Assembly (NCBI GenBank): GCA_914767885.1
Contig: CAJZBQ010000057.1
Coordinates: 248,001-312,000 of the forward strand
Reading direction: 5' to 3'
Length of the DNA: 64,000 bases
Source of the DNA: Blepharisma stoltei
Taxonomy: Eukaryota; Ciliophora; Heterotrichea; Heterotrichida; Blepharismidae
The translations under genes and the position numbers were made by a program. Positions within the stretch are counted from its first letter, which is position 1, and the number at the start of each line of letters is the position of its first letter. This document shows positions 1-8,900 of the stretch, in pieces. The notes below the pieces were generated by a model. That model saw only the letters and a program-made list of their open reading frames with translations, ran no database searches and had not been told where the DNA came from.

Positions 1-1
1 T

Positions 2-274
2 CGTCTTCCAGCTGCCTCTGTCGGCGATATGGTCTTGGTAACAGTGAAAAAAGGCAAGCCAGAGCTCAGGAAAAAGGTTATGCCAGCTGTCATCGTAAGA
101 CAAAGGAAACCATGGCGACGATCTGACGGAATCTTCATTTGCTGTGAAGACAATGCAGGAGTCATTGTAAATCCTAAAGGAGAAATGAAAGGCTCAGGTG
201 TCTCTGGCCCAGTCACAAAAGAATGCGCAGATCTCTGGCCTAGAGTGTCATCTAACGCAGGAGCTATAGTTTAA
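2..274 (+). CDS. RPL23: Ribosomal protein uL14 (RPL23), 5' part outside the window
   Basis: Cytosolic large-subunit protein that contacts 25S rRNA at the subunit interface. The frame is open from base 2 ([12 protein letters not shown]...) to TAA at 272. It matches the C-terminal two thirds of eukaryotic uL14: [57 protein letters not shown], and the usual ending SNAGAIV. It starts a tandem unit: a PP2A catalytic-subunit gene follows after 40 bp, and the same uL14-PP2A-FOP order recurs about 2.1 kb downstream. Unlike the second copy (2157-2489) it has no insertion and its reading frame is whole as far as visible, so this is probably the functional locus. The start codon is not in the window. 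Confidence 0.95.
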   Translation, partial: RLPAASVGDMVLVTVKKGKPELRKKVMPAVIVRQRKPWRRSDGIFICCEDNAGVIVNPKGEMKGSGVSGPVTKECADLWPRVSSNAGAIV

Positions 275-313
275 CCAGATAAATAAGCATTTTCTATGGA
301 GATAATAATTTAA

Positions 314-1533
314 ATGTCATGGCTTTCTTCATTAGAAATTGACGTCTTTGACAGGCACATTAACGACCTTATGCAGTGCAAGCCACTTGCGGAACTTGAA
401 ATTAAACTTCTGTGTGAAAAAGCTAAAGAAATTTTAGCTGAAGAGTCCAATGTGCAAGCTGTAAAGTGCCCTGTGACTGTGTGTGGGGATATTCATGGGC
501 AATTCTTTGATTTGTTAGAATTGTTTAGAATTGGTGGGAAAACTCCAGACACAAATTATCTGTTTACAGGGGATTATGTGGATAGAGGATATTACTCAGT
601 CGAATCTGTTTCGCTATTGGTTTGTCTTAAGGTCAGATATCGTGACCGCATCACGATTACTCGTGGAAACCACGAGTCAAGACAGATTACACAGGTTTAT
701 GGGTTTTATGATGAGTGTATGAGGAAGTACGGCAATGCAGCTGTGTGGAAATATTTTACCGATCTTTTTGATTATTTGCCTATAGCAGCGCTGGTTGAAA
801 ATCAAATTTTCTGTGTTCATGGAGGGCTATCTCCTTCTATTGGCACGTTAGACCATATCAGACAACTGGACAGAATCCAAGAAGTCCCAAATGTAGGGCC
901 TATGTGTGACTTAATGTGGTCAGACCCTGAGGAAAGAAGTGGTGGCTGGGCTATTTCTCTTCGTGGAGCTGGGTTCACTTTTGGAAAAGACATATCAGAA
1001 CAATTCAATCATACAAATAACTTAACTCTAATTGCCAGAGCCCATCAACTAGTTCAGCAAGGCTATGACTGGCAGCACGAGCGTCATGTTGTAACGATTT
1101 TTTCAGCACCCAATTATTGCTATATATGTGGAAACCAAGCAAGTATCTTACTCCCCCTCCGTGAGTGAAACAAAACCATTGGAAAAATCGCTATTTTTTG
1201 CCAAAAAAACCCACCCTCCGTTAGCGAACAAAAATTTTTTTAATAGAAAAAATTTTTTATGAAAAAAAATTTGATATATAAGTGATAATTAGTATAATGA
1301 AATCTCTGTTTAATTTTAAACAAATTGCGTTTTTAAAACATAAATTTTATAAATTAAATTAATATTTGCTTCCAAATTTTTGCAAATTAGGATTTTTTAA
1401 ATTTTTTTGCTCACTCACGGAGGGGGAGTTAGAAATTGATGAAAACTTGAAGTTTAATTTCCTTCAATTCGACCCAAACCCTCAGCAAAATAAGCGAAAC
1501 CAATTCAGGATAACTCCAGATTATTTCTTGTAA
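314..1533 (+). CDS. PP2A-type Ser/Thr phosphatase catalytic subunit, copy A, interrupted by a MITE/IES
   Basis: Metallophosphatase removing phosphate from Ser/Thr as the core of PP2A. Removing 1149-1429 joins 314-1148 to 1430-1533 as 312 codons plus stop, ending TPDYFL, the tail methylated on the terminal Leu in PP2A. Metal and catalytic motifs are present: [27 protein letters not shown] and the HG of FCVHGG. Compared with copy B at 2529 it has drifted at usually fixed places: [12 protein letters not shown] versus [11 protein letters not shown], and CYICGN versus CYRCGN. It may therefore be under relaxed constraint although the frame is intact. A FOP-like pseudogene follows after about 20 bp. 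The upstream gap to uL14 is only 40 bp, so the promoter must be very short. Confidence 0.9.
1149..1429. mobile_element. MITE-type IES inside PP2A copy A (281 bp)
   Basis: Bounded by TA: left TActccccctccgtgagtg, right cactcacggagggggagtTA. Removal leaving one TA rebuilds ATCTTAGAAATTGATG, identical to the uninterrupted copy B at 3357. An internal second terminal-repeat copy (accctccgttagcgaac, near 1210-1227) faces the same way as the left end. AT-rich core. Belongs to the 'CTCCGTGAGCGAAC' family. Confidence 0.93.
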
Positions 1534-1554
1534 TTATAGATTTTTAATTAAATA

Positions 1555-2156
1555 ATTAAAAACTTAAAACAATCTGTCATTAAGGATCTCGAACAAACTG
1601 GGAGCCTAAACCAAATCAGAGCCCAAATAAAAGAAAAAATTTTGGTTGCTGCTGATCTAATTGAAGCAAATAAGCCAGTTCCATCGCCTGAGACTGAAGT
1701 TGTATTGAAATCTCAGGCCGGGCAAATTTGTGCGGAATTGATCAGGGATTTTTTTGAAAGCTACAATTTAAGCTACTCTTTAAATGTATTTTTACCAGAA
1801 TGTCACTTGCCGGAGCACAGAGAAAATATACAGCAGCTAGAACAAATTTTAAACCTTCAGTCAGAGCCATGCAAGCCTTTATTGTATAGCATCATTGAAG
1901 ATAAGTTTTCTAATCTTGAAGGGGAAGAAGAGGAAGAGGAATCTTTTGAAAATGAATACTTAAGACAAAAACAAGACCCCAGAGGACAGAGAAGCCAGGA
2001 GTAGGCTCAAAATTTTCAGAAAAAAGAACTTTTGCACCAAATGAATCAGGGTCAATTGATGAAGAAATTAGTATTGATTTGTCTGATGAAGAGAAATTTA
2101 AGAGAGATGAGTTGGTGAAAAGCGGAGGAGCGTCAATGGGGAATGATCAAAGTGCC
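1555..2156 (+). pseudogene. FOP-like (LisH/FOP dimerisation) gene, degenerate copy A
   Basis: About 95% identical in DNA to the intact gene at 3486-4154 but broken in three ways. The ATG position reads ATT (1555-1557). A TAG stands at 2002-2004, where copy B has CAG in the Gln-rich stretch. A small indel near 2022 shifts the frame, and the intact frame returns after it. At 2157 the FOP sequence stops and continues in frame into uL14 codons, so the last roughly 20 residues of FOP are missing. It is the left partner of the duplication junction. Internal in-frame ATGs leave an open stretch (1642-2004), but a functional product is unlikely. Confidence 0.85.
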
Positions 2157-2489
2157 TCTCTCGGCGATATGATCTTGGCAACAGTGAAAAAAGGCAATCC
2201 AGAGCTCAGGAAAAAGGTTATGCCAGCTGTCATTATAAGACAAAGGAAACCATGGCGACGATCTGACGATATAAGGCTTTACCTTGAATAGCCCGATAAC
2301 GGATGAAGCCAGCCCATTATCGGGCTATTCAAGGGAAAGCCCTATATCTTCATTTGCTGTGAAGACAATGCAGGAGTCATTGTAAATCCTAAAGGAGAAA
2401 TGAAAGGCTCAGGTGTCTCTGGCCCAGTCACAAAAGAATGCGCAGATCTCTGGCCTAGAGTGTCATCTAACGCAGGAGCTATAGTTTAA
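2157..2489 (+). pseudogene. uL14 (RPL23) 3' fragment fused to the FOP tail, with a palindromic IES
   Basis: The second uL14 copy lacks its 5' part. The FOP copy A tail (frame open from 2079) reads ...GNDQSAS then straight into [12 protein letters not shown] of uL14 at 2157. The join lies in a shared GCCTCT, a microhomology junction. After removing the 75-bp IES at 2270-2344 the frame runs to TAA at 2487-2489 with a normal uL14 ending. As uL14 it lacks the N-terminal third and should not work. An in-frame FOP-uL14 fusion peptide from the ATG at 2079 is possible but speculative. Confidence 0.82.
2270..2344. mobile_element. Palindromic TA-bounded IES in uL14 copy 2 (75 bp)
   Basis: Almost perfect inverted repeat (arms roughly 2269-2301 and 2317-2348, one or two mismatches) around a loop of about 15 nt. 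Left edge gaTAtaaggc, right edge ccctaTAtc. Removal gives GAC GAT ATC TTC (D-D-I-F); the uninterrupted copy at about 126-137 reads D-G-I-F. The insertion is absent from copy 1. Confidence 0.85.
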
Positions 2490-2528
2490 CCAGATAAATA
2501 AGCATTTTCTATGGAGATAATAATTTAA

Positions 2529-3464
2529 ATGTCAGGGCTTTCTTCATTAGAAATTGACGTCTTTGACAGGCACATTAACGACCTTATGCAATGCAAGCCA
2601 CTTGCGGAACTTGAAATTAAACTTCTGTGTGAAAAAGCTAAAGAAATTTTAGCTGAAGAGTCCAATGTGCAAGCTGTAAAGTGCCCTGTGACTGTGTGTG
2701 GGGATATTCATGGGCAATTCTTTGATTTGTTAGAATTGTTTAGAATTGGTGGGAAAACTCCAGACACAAATTATCTGTTTACAGGGGATTATGTGGATAG
2801 AGGATATTACTCAGTTGAAACTGTATCGCTATTGGTTTGTCTTAAGGTCAGGTATCGTGACCGCATCACGATTACTCGCGGAAACCACGAGTCAAGACAA
2901 ATTACACAGGTTTATGGGTTTTATGACGAGTGTATGAGAAAGTACGGCAATGCAGCTGTGTGGAAATATTTTACCGATCTTTTTGATTATTTGCCTGTAA
3001 CAGCGCTGGTTGAAAATCAAATTTTCTGTCTTCATGGAGGGCTATCTCCTTCTATTGACACGTTAGACCATATCAGACAGTTGGACAGAATCCAAGAAGT
3101 CCCACATGAAGGGCCTATGTGTGACTTATTGTGGTCAGACCCAGACGGAAGATGTGGCTGGGGCATTTCTCCTCGTGGAGCTGGGTATACTTTTGGAAAA
3201 GACATATCAGAACAATTCAATCATACAAATAACTTAACTCTAATTGCCAGAGCCCATCAACTAGTTCAGCCAGGCTATGACTGGCAGCACGAGCGTCATG
3301 TTGTAACGATTTTTTCAGCACCCAATTATTGCTATAGATGCGGAAACCAAGCCAGTATCTTAGAAATTGATGAAAACTTGAAGTACAATTTCCTTCAATT
3401 CGACCCAGACCCTAAGCAAAATGAGCCAAATCAAGTCAGGAAAACTCCAGATTATTTCTTATAG
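2529..3464 (+). CDS. PP2A-type Ser/Thr phosphatase catalytic subunit, copy B (intact)
   Basis: 311 aa, uninterrupted, the normal length for PP2A-C (about 309). All signature motifs are present in order: GDIHGQ (residue ~57), [10 protein letters not shown] (~83), RGNHESRQ (~115), the His of LHGGLSPS (~167), [10 protein letters not shown] (~212), RAHQLV (~240), [10 protein letters not shown] (~266) and the terminal TPDYFL. Residues that differ in copy A are canonical here, so this is likely the main functional copy. It sits 40 bp after the uL14 fragment and 21 bp before the FOP-like gene, the same spacing as in the first unit. Acts with A and B subunits in cytosol and nucleus. Confidence 0.96.
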   Translation: MSGLSSLEIDVFDRHINDLMQCKPLAELEIKLLCEKAKEILAEESNVQAVKCPVTVCGDIHGQFFDLLELFRIGGKTPDTNYLFTGDYVDRGYYSVETVSLLVCLKVRYRDRITITRGNHESRQITQVYGFYDECMRKYGNAAVWKYFTDLFDYLPVTALVENQIFCLHGGLSPSIDTLDHIRQLDRIQEVPHEGPMCDLLWSDPDGRCGWGISPRGAGYTFGKDISEQFNHTNNLTLIARAHQLVQPGYDWQHERHVVTIFSAPNYCYRCGNQASILEIDENLKYNFLQFDPDPKQNEPNQVRKTPDYFL

Positions 3465-3485
3465 TAATAGATTCTTAATTAAATA

Positions 3486-4154
3486 ATGGAAAACTTAAAA
3501 CAATCTGTCGTTAAGGATCTCGAACAAACTGGGAGCCTAAACCAAATCAGAGCCCAAATAAAAGAAAAAATTTTGCTTGCAGCTGATCTGATTGAAGCAA
3601 ATAAGCCAGTTCCATCGCCTGAGACTGAAGTTGTATTGAAATCTCAGGCCGGGCAAATTTGTGCGGAATTGATCAGGGATTTTTTTGAAAGCTACAATTT
3701 AAGCTACTCTTTAAATGTATTTTTACCAGAATGTCACTTGCCGGAGCACAGAGAAAATATACAGCAGCTAGAACAAATTTTAAACCTTCAGTCAGAACCG
3801 TGCAAGCCTTTATTGTATAGCATCATTGAAGATATGTTTTCTAATCCTGAAGGGGAAGAAGAGGAAGAGGAATCTTTTGAAAATGAATACTTAAGACAAA
3901 AACAAGACCCCAGAGGACAGAGAAACCAGGGGCAGGCTCAAAATTTTCAGAAAAATAGAAATTTTGCACCAAATGAATCAGGGTCAATTGATGAAGAAAT
4001 TAGTATTGATTTGTCTGATGAAGAGAAATTTAAGAGAGATGAGTTGGTGGAAAGCGGAGGAACGTCAATGGGGAACGATCAAAGTGCAAGCTCGCTGAAA
4101 TTTGAACAGTTTGACCATGTTGAGCCTGTAAAGAAACCTATGTTTAGAGTTTAA
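3486..4154 (+). CDS. FOP/CEP43-like centrosomal (basal body) protein
   Basis: 222 aa. Residues ~8-45 (VKDLEQTGSLNQIRAQIKEK) and ~55-100 (GQICAELIRDFFESYNLSYSLNVFLPE) match the FOP dimerisation/LisH region of FGFR1OP (CEP43), a protein of centrioles and basal bodies. The C-terminal half is acidic and Gln-rich ([16 protein letters not shown]) with a [14 protein letters not shown] segment, and ends KPMFRV. Such proteins anchor microtubule-organising complexes and help ciliogenesis, plausible in a heavily ciliated cell. The start is the ATG 21 bp after PP2A copy B; its equivalent is lost in the pseudogene copy. Assigned from the N-terminal pattern. Confidence 0.75.
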   Translation: MENLKQSVVKDLEQTGSLNQIRAQIKEKILLAADLIEANKPVPSPETEVVLKSQAGQICAELIRDFFESYNLSYSLNVFLPECHLPEHRENIQQLEQILNLQSEPCKPLLYSIIEDMFSNPEGEEEEEESFENEYLRQKQDPRGQRNQGQAQNFQKNRNFAPNESGSIDEEISIDLSDEEKFKRDELVESGGTSMGNDQSASSLKFEQFDHVEPVKKPMFRV

Positions 4155-4224
4155 TTTAATTCAAAATAGATTCATGTGAAATTTCATTAATTTAACTACA
4201 GTTTAATAACTTTTTCTTATAAAA

Positions 4225-4773
4225 TTAAGGATATTTAAACTTCTCAAGACCTTTCATAAGGTTATTGATATGTTTCTCATTATCCATAACAAGTCTGGAA
4301 ACATAATCCTCATAATTAATCACATTTGTTTCTAGATCCACAGAATAGGCTTCAAAATCTTGCCATTCCTTCTCATAGAAAGGGATCCCATTTTTCAGCA
4401 AAAGCTCTTTCATTGCATCAACCTCAATATACCCTTTTCCCTCCGAATCCAAGACTTTAAAAGCTGCCAAAAGCGTTTCTGCATCATCAGGCTCGAACTC
4501 ATTATTTATGATTGCATTCAGCATATATTTCTCGAATTTTTCATAATAAACATAATTAGTTGGCTCATCTTCTTGTATTTCTGGTAAAATCACATCGACA
4601 ACTTGTGCTTCACTGGGATATTGCCCAAAGTATTTCATTATATAGCTAACTTCTTCTCTGACTATATAACCTTTTCCTTCTCGATCTAGATATGAAAAGG
4701 CTTCTCTAATCAGCGATTTCAGGTATTCAATTTGCCTTAAGCGATCGACTCCAGATTTGGTATGCCTAAACAT
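4225..4773 (-). CDS. EF-hand protein, DRC8/EFCAB2-like
   Basis: 182 aa. It has degenerate EF-hands at residues ~24-50 (AFSYLDREGKGYIVREEV) and ~100-130 (AFKVLDSEGKGYIEVDAMKELL), with the pattern EDEPTNYVYYEKFEKYM between and INYEDYVSRLVMDNE near the end. This layout matches dynein regulatory complex subunit 8 (EFCAB2), part of the nexin link in axonemes. The first loop (DREGKGYI) keeps most acidic positions; the last is poor, so calcium binding is uncertain. Convergent with the FOP gene (70 bp gap) and divergent from the macro-domain gene 28 bp away, so the two probably share a tiny bidirectional promoter. Confidence 0.72.
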   Translation of the reverse strand: MFRHTKSGVDRLRQIEYLKSLIREAFSYLDREGKGYIVREEVSYIMKYFGQYPSEAQVVDVILPEIQEDEPTNYVYYEKFEKYMLNAIINNEFEPDDAETLLAAFKVLDSEGKGYIEVDAMKELLLKNGIPFYEKEWQDFEAYSVDLETNVINYEDYVSRLVMDNEKHINNLMKGLEKFKYP

Positions 4774-4801
4774 ATTTTAATTACTTAGAAAATAAATTAG
4801 T

Positions 4802-5470
4802 ATGGGCATTTGCAGCTGCTCAAATAATATTTTTATAGACTCAAATCCTAGAGAACTATGCTCAGTGAATATAAATAACGCAATTTTAAAAGTGATCTAT
4901 GGGGATATTCTCAGAGAAACCTCTCAAGCCATTGCCAATCCAGCAAGTTCTGGGCTGCTAAATAAAATTTGAAATGATGCACTTATTTTAAAAGCTGGGT
5001 CGTCTCTTTTAGATGAAGTCACATCATTCTCAATGAAAAATGGGCATTTGCCCGTTGGCTCAGTATTCGAGACTGGCCCTGGCAACCTTGGTTGCAAATT
5101 TGTAATTCATGCAGTTGTTCCTGTCTATATAGACGGAAACCAAGGCGAAAAGAATTATTTAATGAAAACCTTATGGAAAATCCTGTTAAAATCAGTCGAA
5201 TTAAAATGCACGTCCGTATCAATCCCTCAACTTTCGTCCGGAGCTTTCGCTTTTCCTAGAGAAGAAGGCTCAGATATCATGCTTAAAACAATAACTTCTT
5301 TTTTTGAAAAAAATGAAAATTCACCTTTAAAAGAAGTTAGGATTTTGAGCACCGAATTAGCATCTGTTAATTTATTGAAAAAATTAATGCTGAAAAATTT
5401 TGATTTAGTGAAGGATGGTCGCTTAAGATGCAGATCATTCGGACTGGAAGACATTAAAATTTTTGAATAA
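4802..5470 (+). CDS. Macro-domain protein
   Basis: 222 aa read with one UGA as Trp (4970-4972). The macro fold signature runs from residue ~30: KVIYGDILRETSQAIANPAS, SGLLNKIWNDALILKAG, a phosphate-loop-like stretch GHLPVGSVFETGPGNLGCKFVIHAV, and SIPQLSSGAFAFP. This resembles MacroD/PARP-type macro domains that bind or hydrolyse ADP-ribose. The catalytic Asn/Asp positions cannot be assigned from sequence alone. N-terminus MGICSCS is a plausible myristoylation/palmitoylation signal. The UGA-Trp lies in a conserved helix, so translation under the standard code would lose the first third. Confidence 0.85.
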
Positions 5471-5587
5471 ATACCGATATAATTAATTTTTGTCAACAGA
5501 ATTGTATGATTTTTTTTTGCTATTTAGAATGACTATGATGATTTATTCTTATTTTATAGCCTATATATTAGTGTTGAATAAATTAAT

Positions 5588-6823
5588 TTAAGCCCATTCC
5601 TGTACTCCTCCATTATACCAGAATCTTCCAGATTCTTCTCCTGTATACTTTATCATAATCATAGGAGTAATTGTACCTTCGTCTACAGAAAAAGGGGCAG
5701 ATGGACCTCCCATATCAGTTCTCAAGTGGCCTGGACATACAGAATTTACCTTGACTTTAATTCTTCTGTCTCTAAGCTCTCTGTCTAGTACTCTTGTATA
5801 ACCATTTACAAGGACCTTACTCACTGAGTAAGCTTGAGTTGGCCAACCTCTTGCAACCCAATTTCCTGCTCTTGTGCCTTCAAGAAAATCATGAGCTAAG
5901 CGAAAAAGTTCTTCTCTTGTCAAATAATCTGAAAGAAATCGCTCACTCCTCTTTAAACTTGAACAAATATTGATAAAAATTTCTTTTTTTTGGGTACATA
6001 AACCCTTTTAAAGGTAAATTTTATAGGATATATACTAATTTTTATAAATTACTTTTACCTAATTTAATGGAATAATGCAAGTAAAATATTATTTAAACAG
6101 TTTTCACTCTTAAATGGTTATAAAAATAAATTAAAATCATTTATACAGCGTTTAATTTATATTCTTTTATTTTTTTTTTCGAGAAAAATTTAAACATTAT
6201 TAATCCACTTTAAATTAGGATTTTTTTTATCAATATAAAAAGGGGAAGTCAGCAATTTCTGGATCTGGAATGCACTGTGTGCTGCCCATTCTGGATGAAA
6301 CATTAATTATGTGCCCGTTTTCCCTCATAAGAGGCAAAATCACTTCCGTCACATTGACAAGCCCATAAAAATTGCTATCTAAAGTCGATTGTACAATATC
6401 AATTGTAAATTGGCCTGTTTTTGAGTAAATTGCAGCATTGTTAACAAAGACATCGATATGGCCGTATGTTTTTTGGACAAACTCAGCAAAGTTTCTGATG
6501 CTTTCTAGTGAAGTGACATCTAATTGCTGGTAGTGTAAGCGGCTTTGTTTGCCATACTTCATTTCAAGCTCTCCTTTAGTTCTGAATCCGCGCTCTGTAT
6601 TTCTGGACGTCATCAATACTACATCAAATTCAGGAGCTTCTTGAATGATTTTCTCAATATATTAGTTCAGGATAAGCCTGATGAGCTGAAAAGAAATATA
6701 ACTCAATTTTTTCATAAAATATAAAATTGAAGGTTAAATAGATTTGGCTTAGATTTAATAATATATTATAATCGCTTTTCCTAACCCTTTATTCGCACCT
6801 GTGATAGCTATAATTTTCGCCAT
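5588..6823 (-). CDS. Short-chain dehydrogenase/reductase, carbonyl-reductase-like, with two IESs
   Basis: Removing IESs 6660-6770 and 5956-6237 joins three exons into 281 codons (280 aa), the size of carbonyl reductase 1. Motifs in order: ITGANKGLGKA (dinucleotide loop TGxxxGxG), LMTSRN, DVTSLESIRNFAEFV, NNAAI, INVSSRMG (catalytic Ser) and QAYSVSKVLVN (YxxxK), then NSVCPGHLRTDMGG. Both joins are supported: GKAI|IEKIIQEAPEFDVV and DFPFL|KRSERFLSDYLTREEL give the family's usual spacing. It reduces carbonyls with NAD(P)H in the cytosol. Start is the ATG before AKIIAITG. Confidence 0.88.
5956..6237. other. IES in the SDR gene (282 bp)
   Basis: AT-rich, in-frame stops on the coding strand. TA at 6236-6237 (inside TTA, Leu) and TA at 5954-5955 (inside TTA before AAG AGG) restore the frame. 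Chosen because it gives the conserved spacing before LTREEL. Other TA pairs nearby are possible. Confidence 0.65.
6660..6770. other. IES in the SDR gene (111 bp)
   Basis: TA at 6769-6770 and 6658-6659. Removal turns ...GKAIIIYY-stop into GKAIIEKIIQEAPEFDVVL, the normal spacing after the GxxxGxG loop. A neighbouring TA pair would also keep frame, adding one or two residues. Confidence 0.7.
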
Positions 6824-7837
6824 AAAGATTAATATTTAATTAGAAAAAGATTGGTTGAAGCTGATACTATAGTTAGTGTTAGGGGCTAGATAAGGGATTT
6901 ATAGATTAAAATATTGATATTATGGCTAGTTTCATTAGATAATTAATTAAAGCTTATAAAACAAGAATTATCTAATAAATGTAATTTATACTTAAGAAAG
7001 CAATGTGATGCAATGATGGAATGCAATACATTCGTTTGATAATTTATCCTTGTGGCTGGTCTCACATATGATTTCACTGAGAGCTAATATAATTTAATTG
7101 AAATTAACCTAAAATCAAAAAGCTATTAAATTTTATTTTCATTCATTTTTTGTATGTTGAATAATAAGTTGGGTTAAAATCATATCAATGTCCTTAATAC
7201 GATATTATCGATGAACGCTTATTGGTTATTCTTGATCGAGAATTCCCATCGAATTCTTGAGTTAATACATTAATCCAGGCTTGGAACAATTTAAGGAATA
7301 GGTAAAGAATGCCCTACCTCATAAAGAGCAATAATATCTTCTTTAGCATATCAATTTAAACTTAAAAATAAGATATTACTAACTCAAGCTTTTTGCTTAG
7401 AAATTATGATATTGCACTTATTAATTGAACATGATCTAATTTTTTTGTTGTTTAATAGTCCATGATACGTTGAGTCATTATTTATGCGAATTTTAGCTGG
7501 CTTGAATTGATGTATTTTCAGAAATTATCTCTTATCTTATTCCATTTTATACCTTATTAAATATATGCATATCAAACTCAATTTTCTATATCTAAAGCCT
7601 GCATCATTTTTAAGCCAGTCTAAATAAATAAATAAATTTTTGAGTACAGAAAGAAGCTTAATATACTCAGCAAATCTATATAGAGCGTTGAGTAATTTTA
7701 GTTTAAAAAATTAAATATAAAATATTGCTAAAAAAGACTTTATGAATGATAACGAATCCCCAAATTAATTATGAATCGAAAAAATAATTTTAGGCCAAAT
7801 TAAATAAAGTACATTGTTATTAGTTAAAAATTGTGGT
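6824..7837. other. Intergenic, AT-rich, nothing recognised
   Basis: About 1 kb of very AT-rich sequence with stops in all frames. It would hold the divergent upstream region of the SDR gene and the 3' flank of the next small gene. No repeat, MITE end or RNA gene was seen. Confidence 0.5.
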
Positions 7838-8065
7838 TTAAGCAAAAGCAACTGAAGATTCAGGTGTTTTAATTTGTACGACGTTTATATGATAAGATTC
7901 ACCTTGCCAGGATTTAAAAGAGTAAGTGACTATTCCATTATTTCTTTTTAGTCTCATCTCAAGATCGTTTACAATAAGTTCTGCTGTTGATATTTCATAT
8001 GACATTAGGTCATCTGATGAGTCTTCCGAGAAATCTTTTGGTTTTTTCGAAATTCCGCAGCCCAT
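7838..8065 (-). CDS. Small MGCG-type putative lipid-anchored protein, paralogue 1
   Basis: 75 aa, no family recognised. It begins MGCGISKKP: Gly2 fits N-myristoylation and Cys3 palmitoylation, as in many small membrane-anchored signalling proteins. The middle is acidic and Ser-rich. The C-terminal half aligns with the neighbour at 8685-8900: (I/V)xYxFKSxxGExYxIxVxQxKTPExSVxF. Conservation of that block but not of the linker suggests selection on both, so they look like real coding genes from a local duplication. A hypothetical small globular domain of about 40 residues tethered to a membrane is the most that can be said. Confidence 0.65.
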   Translation of the reverse strand: MGCGISKKPKDFSEDSSDDLMSYEISTAELIVNDLEMRLKRNNGIVTYSFKSWQGESYHINVVQIKTPESSVAFA

Positions 8066-8684
8066 TTTATATTTTATAATCTAGTAAAATGAACAATAAA
8101 TAAATAAATAATAACTAATTAAATATGACAAAATTTTTCTGATAATGCAATTTTATTTTTGATTATTGGGCATGAGGAAAGACATTTTATTGAAAATTTT
8201 TGCCAATTTTTAATTTAAATAATATTTACCAAACTTTATGCTTCTATATACACAAAATGATTATCTATTGAAAATTCACATATATTTTGTTTTCTTGAAG
8301 TTTTTCTGCATTCAAACAGCATAAATCTAAACTTTTGTTAAAAGAAAATTTTGCAGAAAAAATAAAACTCTTTTTTTAATCTGATTAATTTTTTATTATG
8401 ACTCTAACTTTATTCTAGTTTTTTCAATTACGCAACTCAATTAATTCCAAATTCTGACATTTTTAAAAAAGCGTTTTAATCCATTTTAGATAATTCTTTT
8501 CTAATTAATTTTAAGCCTAATTATGGATTTGTGATTCATTCCAGAACAACTTTAAGCCATAAGATTTTATCATCAAAAGCTTAAATCTGCTTCTCTTCGA
8601 ATTTACATAGAATTCAAGTAAAATCAGAATTAAGCTTAATAAAAGTAGCAAGGTTAATTATTATATATGTTATACCATTGGATT
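8066..8684. other. Spacer between the two MGCG paralogues
   Basis: About 620 bp, AT-rich, stops in all frames; no element ends or conserved motifs noticed. Confidence 0.45.
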
Positions 8685-8900
8685 TTAGGTAAAAACAACT
8701 GAAGTCTCTGGTGTTTTAGCCTGTGAAACTTTGATGCAATAAGTCTCGCCTCTAGACTTAAAGTTATAAGAGATACCGCAATGAAGAACTAATCTTCTCG
8801 AGCTTAGGCCCTTTATTATCACCTCTGCGTCTGTTTGATCGACAGGACTCTCTTCATGAAGTACGTTTTTGTTTGGTCTATTTGGAATTCCGCAGCCCAT
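8685..8900 (-). CDS. Small MGCG-type putative lipid-anchored protein, paralogue 2
   Basis: 71 aa. Starts MGCGIPNRP, with the same Gly2/Cys3 acylation signature as its neighbour. The block SYNFKSRGETYCIKVSQAKTPETSVVF matches YSFKSWQGESYHINVVQIKTPESSVAF in paralogue 1, and the 3' ends stop at the same place. The linkers differ, so duplication is not recent. Same strand, about 620 bp upstream of paralogue 1. No known family recognised. Confidence 0.65.
   Translation of the reverse strand: MGCGIPNRPNKNVLHEESPVDQTDAEVIIKGLSSRRLVLHCGISYNFKSRGETYCIKVSQAKTPETSVVFT

Noticed and set aside
5227-5496. Minus-strand open frame opposite the macro-domain gene
   Set aside because: Shadow of the macro-domain coding sequence, which has clear family motifs on the plus strand.
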